Shown one piece after another: positions 37,915 through 45,151 of a stretch of 64,000 nucleotides of DNA. Source of the stretch: Dictyobacter alpinus (GTDB taxonomy: Bacteria; Chloroflexota; Ktedonobacteria; Ktedonobacterales; Ktedonobacteraceae); the NCBI RefSeq assembly GCF_003967575.1, contig NZ_BIFT01000001.1:1-64000 (forward strand), given 5' to 3'. Made by a program: the position numbers and the translations under genes. The stretch's first letter is position 1. Every line of letters begins with the position of its first letter. Below the pieces are notes generated by a model. It made no database searches. It was not told the origin of the DNA and saw only the letters and a list, made by a program, of their open reading frames with translations.

Positions 37915-38256
37915 ATGACAGAAACACAGGCGCAACAAGAACAACGCATTCATCAACTGCTCAATGATACAAGGCTTTATATCGAACAAGATATAACAAC
38001 CACACATGACATTAACTTGAAGCGCATCGAAATAGATGCCGCGACTGTGGTAACGTTATCGATTGTCTCTGAAATGCTTCCCGAATCAGTACAACAACAG
38101 GTTAAAGCAATCATTGACCTACATGAACAGGTATGGAATATGGATATCCCTTCGACAACTGGCATGACGCCACGTAAACCACTAGGGCAACGCTTTTTTC
38201 ATCGCTTTGCCTTTTTTCATCCTGCAATGAAAGGTAATGGGCTGTCTCCAACCTGA
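37915..38256 (+). CDS. Small acidic helical protein, unknown function
   Basis: A 113-residue hypothetical protein. A strong ribosome site (GAAGGAGAG) nine bases before the ATG supports it. The sequence is Gln-rich and helical (TQAQQEQRIHQLLNDTRLY, VVTLSIVSEMLPESVQQQV) with a basic/aromatic tail (RFFHRFAFFHPAMKG). No family recognised. It points away from ecfT and towards the HAD gene, so it interrupts the minus-strand ECF cluster as an independent unit. Confidence 0.6.
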   Translation: MTETQAQQEQRIHQLLNDTRLYIEQDITTTHDINLKRIEIDAATVVTLSIVSEMLPESVQQQVKAIIDLHEQVWNMDIPSTTGMTPRKPLGQRFFHRFAFFHPAMKGNGLSPT

Positions 38257-38274
38257 CACTTATATATACAGCCA

Positions 38275-39057
38275 TCACGCGTTATTGCTTGCTAGCCAAT
38301 GAGAAAGATCAGCTAAGGCCGGTAAAATTGCTTCAGGTTGAATACGGGCAAGTAGAGGAGAGTCAGCTTTGTGCTTGCCAGTGCAAACAAATATCCCACG
38401 CATCCCCATTCTTTGCGCTCCCCCAATATCATTCTCGATATCATCACCAACCATTATGGTTTCATTGGCTGCACAGTCAATAGTATCCAGAGCTTGTTTA
38501 AAAAATGTAGCGGCTGGCTTACCAAACACAATCGCTTCTTTTCCGCTAGCTACCTCTAACGCCTTCACATATGGCCCACTATCTAGTTGCAAGCCATCTT
38601 TCGTTCTCCAATAGAGATTCCTATGCAACGCAAACAAAGTTGCTCCATCCATAAGCATTCGAAAGGCTGCATTCATGGTTTCGTAAGTCAGCAATTCTTC
38701 TGCACCACCAATTATCACCACATCCGCATGTGTATCAACCAGTTCAATACCTGCAAAATCTTTAGCTGTGTCTCCTTTGGTTAATAACCAGCATCGCTTA
38801 CCAGCAAAATGCTGCCGTAGATAGCGAGCAGCGGCAACTGGGGCCGTAATGATACGCTGCTCGGATACAGGCAAACCAATTCGCTGCAAGCTCTGAGCTA
38901 GAGTCTCCCGTGACATAGTTGTGGTATTACTCACACAGTAGGTACTATAGCCTTCCTGGTCTAGCCAGAAGAGGGTCTCTGCAGCGCCTGGCAATGGCTG
39001 CATGCTCACATGTAGCACTCCATCTATATCAAGTAAAACACCACGAATTGGCGGCAT
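38275..39057 (-). CDS. HAD-IIA family phosphatase (NagD/LHPP-like)
   Basis: A 260-residue HAD hydrolase, subfamily IIA. Motif I LLDIDGVLHV gives the nucleophile and acid Asp residues, motif II SNTTTMSRE, the cap lies between, and motifs III/IV are KPAATFFKQAL and MVGDDIENDIGGAQRMGMRG. Members dephosphorylate nucleoside monophosphates, sugar phosphates or phosphohistidine/phospholysine (LHPP). It lies between ecfA2 and ecfT; the ribosome site is weak (AAAGAG). Whether its substrate relates to the vitamin imported by the ECF system is unknown. Confidence 0.85.
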   Translation of the reverse strand: MPPIRGVLLDIDGVLHVSMQPLPGAAETLFWLDQEGYSTYCVSNTTTMSRETLAQSLQRIGLPVSEQRIITAPVAAARYLRQHFAGKRCWLLTKGDTAKDFAGIELVDTHADVVIIGGAEELLTYETMNAAFRMLMDGATLFALHRNLYWRTKDGLQLDSGPYVKALEVASGKEAIVFGKPAATFFKQALDTIDCAANETIMVGDDIENDIGGAQRMGMRGIFVCTGKHKADSPLLARIQPEAILPALADLSHWLASNNA

Positions 39058-39200
39058 CTCTTTTTCTTTCTACTGCTTGCACAACATCATCATATGACAA
39101 TAATTCATATACTACTATCTGATTAAAATATTTCTTTACTTAGTAAATAATACATTGTACTTGATATGTCAGTGCATTGACATCACCGTTTCTTTGATGG

Positions 39201-39229
39201 TTTCAATGACACTAAAAATAGTGTATAAT
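39201..39229 (+). promoter_or_regulatory. Promoter with an internal operator-like dyad
   Basis: -10 TATAAT at 39224-39229 with a weak -35 TTTCAA 17 bp upstream. Between them lies the perfect dyad ACACTA-AAAA-TAGTGT (39209-39224), well placed for a repressor to block RNA polymerase. Confidence 0.6.
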
Positions 39230-39257
39230 ACAAATGTTCGAATTATCGAGATGTAAG

Positions 39258-39476
39258 ATGTGCATCCAACACTCTGAGCTGCCAGATTGTATGACACATA
39301 GTCAGGACGTTCCCTATCGTTCGTTCTGCAAATGTCCATGCCACTGCAGGCAAAAAGAGCCTGGGTGCTCACTCTGCTCAGGTCAACTGCTCTCTAACGA
39401 CGAGGGTGATCTGCCTCAGCTTCCGAATATGCTATTCGGAAGCTGCTTTCCAACTTCCACTTTTGCAAAAAAGTAA
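39258..39476 (+). CDS. Small cysteine-rich protein, probable metal binder
   Basis: A 72-residue protein with nine Cys; a central cluster FCKCPCHCRQKEPGCSLC alternates Cys with other residues, as in zinc or copper/iron-sulfur binding peptides. It starts about 22 bases downstream of the predicted transcription start of an operator-bearing promoter, which is the main support; the ribosome site is weak (GAG). Its 3' end overlaps ecfA2 antisense by 83 bp. No family recognised; a metal-responsive small protein is a reasonable guess. Confidence 0.45.
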   Translation: MCIQHSELPDCMTHSQDVPYRSFCKCPCHCRQKEPGCSLCSGQLLSNDEGDLPQLPNMLFGSCFPTSTFAKK

Positions 39477-40302
39477 AGGCTTCATCAACAGTTAAAAGAT
39501 CTTTTGAAACGGCTATTCCCAGCTGGCGCAACTCCTCTAATAATGCGTGAAGAGGGGGAACGGCTAGATCCCAGGCATGTAGCTGCCCACTTTCCGCAAA
39601 AATGGTTCGCGGCGTTCCTTGCTGCACCAGATTGCCTTGATGGAGTATATACAACCAGTCCGCCATAGCTGCTACCTCTGCCATATCATGAGAAACCAGG
39701 ATAATTGTTACACCTTGTTCGCGCTGAATATGTTGCAGATAGGAATAGAACTCTGAGCGCCCTTCACCATCCAGGCCGACAGTTGGCTCGTCTAGAATAA
39801 GAATGCGTGGTGACATTGCCAGGATACCCGCCAGGGCTACACGGCGTCTCTGGCCACCACTCAACTCAAATGGTGATCGCCAGCCATATTCCTCATGCGG
39901 TAAGCCTACAATATTTAGTGCCCCTTTTACACGTGTACGAATTTCATGTCGACCTAATTTCATACGCTGAGGACCAAACGCGACATCAGTGTAGACTGTT
40001 CGACCAAAGAGTTGCGACTCAGGAAATTGGAATAACATTCCTACCCGTTGCCGTAGAGCTCTCAGGTCTATATTCTTAACCCCTATGTCAATCCCATCTA
40101 CCCAAATTGAGCCCTGCGTGGGTCGTAACAAGCCATTAAGATGCTGGACAAGCGTTGACTTGCCTGAACCATTAAAACCTATAATTGCTACACAATCCCC
40201 CTGGACAATTTCCAGAGAAATGTCGTTAAGAGCTTTCTTCGGAAATGGGGCTGCTTTGTAGATATGCGAAAGGTGCTTTACACGAATGATTGCTTCAGGC
40301 AT
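39394..40302 (-). CDS. ecfA2: Energy-coupling factor ATPase EcfA2
   Basis: A 302-residue ABC ATPase of the ECF type. Walker A GFNGSGKST (about 40-48), Q-loop MLFQFPESQLFG (the FPE-QLF form marks EcfA2), signature ELSGGQRRRVALAG, Walker B RILILDEPTVGLDGEG. I chose the ATG at 40302 because AGGAG lies seven bases upstream; a TTG two codons earlier is also in frame. Its start overlaps the end of ecfA1 by 8 bp, so the ATPases are translated together as a heterodimer. Confidence 0.9.
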   Translation of the reverse strand: MPEAIIRVKHLSHIYKAAPFPKKALNDISLEIVQGDCVAIIGFNGSGKSTLVQHLNGLLRPTQGSIWVDGIDIGVKNIDLRALRQRVGMLFQFPESQLFGRTVYTDVAFGPQRMKLGRHEIRTRVKGALNIVGLPHEEYGWRSPFELSGGQRRRVALAGILAMSPRILILDEPTVGLDGEGRSEFYSYLQHIQREQGVTIILVSHDMAEVAAMADWLYILHQGNLVQQGTPRTIFAESGQLHAWDLAVPPLHALLEELRQLGIAVSKDLLTVDEAFTFLQKWKLESSFRIAYSEAEADHPRR

Positions 40303-41170
40303 TGGCAATCTCCTGTGCTATCTCTTCTATGGTTAATGCATGATCGGCAATAGTAAAACCGGCTGATCGCAAATGCTCCACTAAAGTTAAAGGCTCAGGA
40401 ATAATAAGTTTGAGCTCCCGTAACCGTTCCACATTTGAGAAGATTTGTGCTGGTGTCCCTTCCTGTATTATCTGACCTCGCTCCATAACAACGATCCGCT
40501 GCGCATAGATGGCCTCTTCAAGTAAATGGGTCACCTGAATGATGGTCAGACCAAACATATGGTGGATCTGCGCAAACAATTTTGCCAGTTCTTGCCTCGA
40601 AAAAGGATCAAGCATTGAGCTGGCCTCATCGGCAATAATACATTGTGGTCGTAAAGCCAAAATACCAGCAATCGCCAGGCGTTGGCGCTGACCGCCAGAT
40701 AATTTATCTGGTGGTAACTGACGTAGATGACGAATATTAACTGCATCTAATGCCTCAGCTACTCGCTCACGAATTTGCTGGAGTGGATATCCTCTAATTG
40801 TTAGTCCCCAGGCAATATCATCCTCAACAAGTGTCGCAATCAATTGATTATCAGGATTCTGAAAAATCATTCCAACCCGTTCACGAATCATATTTTGCTT
40901 CGCGACATCTCTAGTATCCATTCCTGCAATAAGTACCTTTCCTTGATCAGGAAGCAATAGTGCATTACAGTGACGGGCCAGCGTTGACTTCCCACAACCA
41001 TTATGTCCTAATAACGCTACATATTCGCCTTTCTGGATCTGTAAATTGACATTCTGCAAAGCTGGAACTGCCACTAAGAGTTCTTGATCTTTCGCAGCAT
41101 TCTGTACAGGATACCTGTAGGTTACTTGCTGGACATCAATTAAAGGTAAAGAGGCTATACGTTGCTCCAT
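40295..41170 (-). CDS. ecfA1: Energy-coupling factor ATPase EcfA1
   Basis: A 291-residue ABC ATPase. Walker A GHNGCGKST, Q-loop MIFQNPDNQLIATLVEDDIA (typical EcfA1), signature KLSGGQRQRLAIAG, Walker B CIIADEASSMLDPFSRQEL with the Glu in the expected place. The ATG at 41170 has GGAGC eight bases ahead; the frame is open to 41236 but that extension overlaps the S-component gene and lacks homology. It overlaps the upstream gene end by 16 bp, so the S-A1-A2 genes form a tightly coupled operon. Confidence 0.9.
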   Translation of the reverse strand: MEQRIASLPLIDVQQVTYRYPVQNAAKDQELLVAVPALQNVNLQIQKGEYVALLGHNGCGKSTLARHCNALLLPDQGKVLIAGMDTRDVAKQNMIRERVGMIFQNPDNQLIATLVEDDIAWGLTIRGYPLQQIRERVAEALDAVNIRHLRQLPPDKLSGGQRQRLAIAGILALRPQCIIADEASSMLDPFSRQELAKLFAQIHHMFGLTIIQVTHLLEEAIYAQRIVVMERGQIIQEGTPAQIFSNVERLRELKLIIPEPLTLVEHLRSAGFTIADHALTIEEIAQEIANA

Positions 41171-41907
41171 CGCTGACGCTCCGTTTTTCTTTTCACAGCT
41201 AACTTCACTATTCGTCGGCGTAAACGCTGTAGCCAACGCCTGGATTTCCCGCTCAGCATGGGACGCACATCATAACCAAGCATACGCACAAAAGAATTAA
41301 CGACTGCATATATTCCTAAAATCGCAGGCACAAAGAATATTAGTAGTAGACAATAATAGGCGAGGGCCCAATGATCAAAGGCCCATTGAGAAAGAGTAAC
41401 CATATGGGGATAAAAGTTCTGTTGCCACATTGCCTCAAGTCCCACACGCTGCGCAGTTAAAGCGATCAATGACATGGCTGCCTTATAGGTGCGGTGAAGG
41501 CCGTTTATATAGATGTCAAACGGTATGCCAGTTAGCCAGGCTACACCCACAGTTAATATAAAGATATAGCTAGCACCTGCCAGTGCCCCAGACAAGGCAA
41601 TAGGAATATAGTGAAAGCGATGCTTCAATGTAAAACCAAGAAATGCACCTGCCAACCCTTGAGTGACTAAAGCAATGATGGAATAAGGGCCCACAAAAAT
41701 GCTCATTACAAAGATCGCGACACACATACTTAATAGTTCTACATATACCCCTCGTCGCAAAACTAAAATTGTAAAAACGATAAAGTTCATGGCATAGAAA
41801 AAACCACCGCCAACGGGCAAAAAAGTTTTTAGAAATTGAAAAGCAACGGCTATGTCCGCCAATAGGGCGCCTTCTGCGATCTCGATGGCTTGCAAATTTC
41901 GGAACAT
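41155..41907 (-). CDS. Predicted ECF transporter S component
   Basis: A 250-residue membrane protein with about six hydrophobic segments, directly upstream of and overlapping ecfA1. It begins ALLADIAVAFQFLKTFLPVG with a GGG turn, then VTQGLAGAFLGFTLKHRF, in the style of S components that bind vitamin or cofactor precursors. A long basic C-terminal tail (SGKSRRWLQRLRRRIVKL) is additional. Ligand unknown: no TPP, cobalamin or other riboswitch is visible upstream. Position in the operon is the strongest evidence. Confidence 0.7.
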   Translation of the reverse strand: MFRNLQAIEIAEGALLADIAVAFQFLKTFLPVGGGFFYAMNFIVFTILVLRRGVYVELLSMCVAIFVMSIFVGPYSIIALVTQGLAGAFLGFTLKHRFHYIPIALSGALAGASYIFILTVGVAWLTGIPFDIYINGLHRTYKAAMSLIALTAQRVGLEAMWQQNFYPHMVTLSQWAFDHWALAYYCLLLIFFVPAILGIYAVVNSFVRMLGYDVRPMLSGKSRRWLQRLRRRIVKLAVKRKTERQRWSNV

Positions 41908-42104
41908 TCTACACCTTGCATATTTTTCTTTTTTAATTAGTCCTCTGACATATATTTTAATCTCTTATCAGGTTGGCAAACAATGATCTATCACACATAT
42001 CTCTTCTGTATTTAGCATATGTAGCACAACCTTCAGGAAACTCTCTCACCCATAGTGTAAACGATGTATGCATGCACCCGAGTGCAAAAAAAACTGTTTT
42101 AATG

Positions 42105-42140
42105 TCAGCAATCGGCACATGAGCACGTGCCGATTGCTGA
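42105..42140 (-). terminator. Hairpin after the RelE/ParE-like gene
   Basis: TCAGCAATCGGCAC pairs perfectly with GTGCCGATTGCTGA (14 bp) across an 8-base loop, 16 bp past the stop. On the minus strand it is followed by an AT tract and, 6 nt later, an eight-T run, so it is probably a terminator. Confidence 0.65.
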
Positions 42141-42155
42141 ATACATCAAACCCTG

Positions 42156-42536
42156 CTAAAAGAGAGCAACGCGTGCTTCCTCAAGGGATGCTAGTGAACT
42201 CTGGCTGGTTGCATAATAAGATACATTCTCATCAAGATGCAGTACATGTGTATATGAATTATATCGATAACGGCATGCCTTCTGCAGAATTGCATGAAAA
42301 CCAACATCATTTAGATGTAATTGACCTTCGAAACGCTCAAAGAGGACACGCATTCGTCGATCGACATAAAATTCCCAAACATTATCGAGTGCCGCATAAC
42401 GATGTACTTTAAGCGATTTACTCGTTGGGTTGGTGACAAACAGACGAACCTTCTTTACTACACTTATACGCTCAGCTTTGTTGAAACCTTCAAGAGCTTC
42501 AATAAATCTTTCGGTGCATGGAATTACTAGTGTCAT
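42156..42536 (-). CDS. RelE/ParE-like toxin family protein, orphan
   Basis: A 126-residue protein from an ATG with an excellent ribosome site (GAGGAGG, six bases spacing); the frame is open to 42755 but that part is not protein-like. The core TERFIEALEGFNKAERISVV, KKVRLFVTNPTSKSLKVHRY, then DNVWEFYVDRRMRVLFERFE and VGFHAILQKA follows the RelE/ParE beta-sheet order (NP---LK-H, W--RV--RV-F, VG-H). Such toxins cleave mRNA or poison gyrase. No antitoxin-like partner lies on either side; instead a structured-RNA gene ends 230 bp upstream on the same strand. A non-toxin role in this superfamily is possible. Confidence 0.65.
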   Translation of the reverse strand: MTLVIPCTERFIEALEGFNKAERISVVKKVRLFVTNPTSKSLKVHRYAALDNVWEFYVDRRMRVLFERFEGQLHLNDVGFHAILQKACRYRYNSYTHVLHLDENVSYYATSQSSLASLEEARVALF

Positions 42537-42763
42537 CTCTAACCTCCTCAACAACCTGATGCAGACTAATATGTCCTCCACAACTGTAATACCCATACAC
42601 CACCACGGATGCGGAAATTTTCGACACGAAATATCACAAATCACAAAAAGATCAGCGAACAGAACCAAATTTTCAGCAGATCCTGTTTTCTGATCTTTAT
42701 CTAAAATATCCTGTACTAAGGACAACAGTACATGCTTACTGCTGCCTTTTCGCATCTCTCCAT

Positions 42764-42799
42764 AAAAAAGCGAGACCCGGAACGTAGCCTGTCCGGGTC
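42764..42799 (-). terminator. Intrinsic terminator of the RNA unit
   Basis: On the minus strand GACCCGGA pairs with TCCGGGTC, and the sequence CTCGC is then followed by six T's (42769-42764). Strong stem plus T-run. Confidence 0.8.
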
Positions 42800-42833
42800 C
42801 CTATGTTCTGTCCATTTGCACACACCAACACAT

Positions 42834-42950
42834 TTAAACAGACATCTGAGTTTTAGTACGTCGTGTTCTACTTGATAAACTACCGGCCCATGTGAATAGA
42901 GCGGACCGGGCCAGAATTGCACTAGCACCTCGACGTTTAAATGTCTTCAT
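42834..42950 (-). CDS. Possible 38-codon small ORF inside the RNA
   Basis: ATG at 42950 to TAA at 42834 encodes a peptide with basic ends (MKTFKRRGAS at the start, SRTRRTKTQMSV at the end) around a hydrophobic middle (AILARSALFTWAG). It lies wholly within the 3' portion of the RNA unit. There is no ribosome site, and the same bases form a predicted stem, so it may be noncoding. Confidence 0.25.
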   Translation of the reverse strand: MKTFKRRGASAILARSALFTWAGSLSSRTRRTKTQMSV

Positions 42951-43013
42951 ACGATTTGGCGTTCGACAGAGAATGCTGAGATTGGAGTAATAATCTCATT
43001 CTTGGATGGCGCT

Positions 43014-43085
43014 GACGTTGCCTCTGCCAACTGGGCTACCCCGCCATGAATGGCGGGTGCAGGATTCGAACCTGCCCTTCACGTC
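43014..43085 (-). ncRNA. Circularly permuted tRNA-like cloverleaf
   Basis: Read on the minus strand: GACGT (43085-43081), variable GAAGG, T stem-loop GCAGG-TTCGAAT-CCTGC, acceptor 3' strand ACCCGCC plus A; then the five-base link TTCAT (43050-43046); then acceptor 5' strand GGCGGGG, TA at positions 8-9, D arm GCCC-AGTTGGCAGA-GGC, A, and ACGTC (43018-43014). Acceptor 6 of 7 bp, T stem 5/5 with a consensus TTCRANY loop, anticodon-type stem ACGTC/GACGT 5/5, D loop with GG. The normal 5' and 3' halves are swapped, and no anticodon loop or CCA is encoded. It cannot be a conventional tRNA. Confidence 0.78.
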
Positions 43086-43131
43086 TTTACCGTAAAAATT
43101 AATTTAAGCTTAAATTTATACTCCAGCTAAA

Positions 43132-43160
43132 ATTATAAAAGAATGTTGGCAAAAATGCAA
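43132..43160 (-). promoter_or_regulatory. Near-consensus sigma-A promoter of the RNA unit
   Basis: Minus strand: -35 TTGCAT (43160-43155), 17-bp spacer, -10 TATAAT (43137-43132). The first transcribed base should be near 43127. A perfect 16-bp palindrome AATTTAAGCTTAAATT follows in the leader (about 43115-43100). Confidence 0.75.
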
Positions 43161-43244
43161 ATAATAAATTTATGTCTGGTTAAACACGACAACTCTACTT
43201 GCAATACCTTTGCCTGTTAAATTGTACTGTAGTTAATTACTGGC

Positions 43245-43973
43245 TTAACTAAACAGGTAATTAAATACGGCAGCTCCCACTTTCAGTTCGGTAACATCTT
43301 GATTATTGGCCTCTTCTCTTGCAAATTTCACAGCCTCTTGTAATTTTTCAACGCGATTGAGCAGCTCATTGACACGTTTTGCAGGTAAAGAACCAGAAAA
43401 TTTAATGGTGCGCCAGTTACCAACTACTACATCCTCATAATAAACATCAACTTGAGCAGGATGCTTCTCAGTAGCTTCGGCCTTTACATGGTTACGTGGG
43501 ATCTTCTTTGTTTTTACTGTTTGAACCGGCTCTGTTGCCCAGCAATCAGCTGATGGATCAAAGGTCCATAACTCAGAAGCATCTAACACTGGCAACTTTT
43601 TGATAAAGGTATACACATCAACCAGCTGCTTCTCCAAAAAAAGCAGGTACGTTGCTGGTACTTGCGCTAATAAGATTTTACCGTCAATAATTACATCGGC
43701 CTTAGCCTGGCAGTTAGCCCAGTCCTTGGTAGCCACTACATCAAACAATTTCGTGAGCATTTCTGATGTCGTGCGAATAACTTCTTCAGCACGTAATTGT
43801 ACGCGGGTAGACTCGGGGGGAAATTGTTCACCTTCTTCGTCCTTAGGACGATAGGTACGGGAGATACCAGCTAGCAATGTAGTTTTCTGTAAGTTATGAT
43901 GGGATTCAGTTAATTCCTGCAGCGAACGGCTTTTCGTGCCTTTTTCAATCGCGATGATTTGGTTCAGCTTCAT
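43245..43973 (-). CDS. Conserved protein shared with actinomycetes and their phages (DUF7873-like)
   Basis: A 242-residue soluble protein; GAGGG lies nine bases upstream. Sequence blocks MKLNQIIAIEKGTKSRSLQE, ESHHNLQKTTLLAGISRTYR, ESTRVQLRAEEVI, FDVVATKDWANCQAKADVII, LFLEKQLVDVYTFIKKLPVL and RVEKLQEAVKFAREEAN are ones I associate with a conserved family of unknown function in actinobacteria and actinobacteriophages, possibly DUF7873; that is recollection, not a search. Its stop lies 85 bp upstream of the promoter of the permuted tRNA-like RNA, on the same strand, so the protein may belong with that RNA. Confidence 0.7.
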   Translation of the reverse strand: MKLNQIIAIEKGTKSRSLQELTESHHNLQKTTLLAGISRTYRPKDEEGEQFPPESTRVQLRAEEVIRTTSEMLTKLFDVVATKDWANCQAKADVIIDGKILLAQVPATYLLFLEKQLVDVYTFIKKLPVLDASELWTFDPSADCWATEPVQTVKTKKIPRNHVKAEATEKHPAQVDVYYEDVVVGNWRTIKFSGSLPAKRVNELLNRVEKLQEAVKFAREEANNQDVTELKVGAAVFNYLFS

Positions 43974-44113
43974 GCTTTTTAACCCTCATACGTTTTTTTA
44001 TATTCTATTTTGGTACTGCTACATTAATTAGTATAAGTCGCTCTGTCAACTCTCAGTATACTGCCTTATTCTTTTGACTGCATCGTACCAACCTGGAGTT
44101 AAAGCCTGGCTAG

Positions 44114-45151
44114 CTACTTATAATGGCGTTGATATGTACGCCAGAGGGGCTGAAAGCCTAGTCGTGGCCAGAAGCGACTCGATAGTGGATTGTCTGGATT
44201 GAACCAGAGGATATAGCCATCCAATTTCACATTGGAAAAAGCCTCTACCGTTGCTTTTAACAGCACGCGACCGATCCCTCGGCCACGAAGTTCCTGACTT
44301 ACTCCCATGTTATTAATATGGCAATAATAACCAACAGGCATAAAATATGGTTCTTCTTCTTTACCCCCCTCCACAATGTATAAGTCATTTTCAGCCATCG
44401 CTACTACTTTTCCAGACTGCTCAATCACAATCACCAATGGTGCTCCCGCCTCTAAACTTTTACCAGACCAGAGTAAGGCTAGACGATCGCGAAACGCACG
44501 TTCAACTGAAGGGCTCATACGTACAAATGGAGTATAAGGCTCATGAAAAACTAACTCTTCTTTAAATAATGCAACCAGCATCTCTTCATCTTCAGGGCGG
44601 GCCAGACGTGCTTGCAAATCATTAGAGGAGGTAACTATTTCAGGCAAGTTTATTGGACTTCGTTGATAGGCCAATTCACTATCAAGCAGGAATCCTTGCT
44701 TATGAAGTAATTTATCCAACCAGAGATCACAACATGGCCAACGCATCATCTCACCATATACCTGTTGATTATTCCAGCGTAGGCTTAACTCAGCAAAAAG
44801 CGTGCTCGCTACCAGAAAAGCATCAGAGTCAGCTGGATCAGGCAAGGTCAGATAGCGCGCCAAACCATTACGTTCTGCAAAAAATGCTCTCAGCTCATCT
44901 TCCGGATCAAGTTGCCAGATAGTAGGATGAACATATGCACGCACACGATTCTGCACATCCACAGCTATCAGAGGAGGTGACTCCTGACTGAGGTGGTCCT
45001 GAATCATCGCAGCTATTTGCTCTATTGAACGTACTTTACTAAGCCGACCATCCAGTTGCTTCCAACGCCGCTCTTGCGCTTGAATTAGCTCAATAATCGC
45101 AGGAATCTGTTCATCTACCATAGATGTAACCAGTATGTGCTGACTACTCAT
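44114..45151 (-). CDS. GNAT N-acetyltransferase
   Basis: A 345-residue protein whose C-terminal half is a GNAT domain: CHINNMGVSQELRGRGIGRV with the acetyl-CoA-binding motif A (R-x-x-G-x-G), then LWFNPDNPLSSRFWPRLGFQ. The N-terminal half resembles an eroded second GNAT copy (VRAYVHPTIWQL, ASTLFAELSLRW), as in tandem-domain members. The ribosome site AGGAGG is strong. Substrate unknown. Upstream, 454 bp separate it from the divergent xylulokinase gene. Confidence 0.82.
   Translation of the reverse strand: MSSQHILVTSMVDEQIPAIIELIQAQERRWKQLDGRLSKVRSIEQIAAMIQDHLSQESPPLIAVDVQNRVRAYVHPTIWQLDPEDELRAFFAERNGLARYLTLPDPADSDAFLVASTLFAELSLRWNNQQVYGEMMRWPCCDLWLDKLLHKQGFLLDSELAYQRSPINLPEIVTSSNDLQARLARPEDEEMLVALFKEELVFHEPYTPFVRMSPSVERAFRDRLALLWSGKSLEAGAPLVIVIEQSGKVVAMAENDLYIVEGGKEEEPYFMPVGYYCHINNMGVSQELRGRGIGRVLLKATVEAFSNVKLDGYILWFNPDNPLSSRFWPRLGFQPLWRTYQRHYK

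Larger units (their letters stand above)
42764..43127 (-). ncRNA. Structured RNA with permuted tRNA-like module (Y RNA/YrlA-like)
   Basis: A self-contained transcription unit: promoter at 43132-43160, predicted start near 43127, intrinsic terminator at 42764-42799, about 360 nt. Its 5' part carries a complete tRNA-like cloverleaf in circularly permuted order (43085-43014). After it come a hairpin (GAATGAGATT/AATCTCAGCATTC, about 43001-42971) and a second stem (GGCCC/GGGCC, about 42914-42889). The leader TGGAGTA (43125-43119) complements TACTCCA in the first hairpin's loop, a possible pseudoknot or end-pairing. Bacterial Y RNAs of the YrlA type have such a tRNA-mimic module with the acceptor stem closed by a loop. 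No Ro60 gene is nearby. Confidence 0.6.

Noticed and set aside
39419..39443. Hairpin GCTTCCGAATA/TATTCGGAAGC as a terminator
   Set aside because: It lies within the 3' coding part of ecfA2 and has no T-run on either strand; probably incidental.
42537..42755. N-terminal extension of the RelE/ParE-like gene
   Set aside because: The frame is open but the sequence is not protein-like, and an excellent ribosome site marks the internal ATG at 42536.
43014..43085. Ordinary tRNA gene or tRNA with a group I intron
   Set aside because: The halves are in the wrong order (3' half first), and no anticodon loop or distal half lies on either side, so an intron cannot explain it.
42764..43127. tmRNA (including two-piece permuted tmRNA) as the identity of the permuted RNA
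   Set aside because: The acceptor stem lacks the alanine-type G-U pair, the D arm is canonical tRNA rather than tmRNA-like, the 5' block typical of tmRNA is absent, and the embedded frame has no ALAA-type tag.
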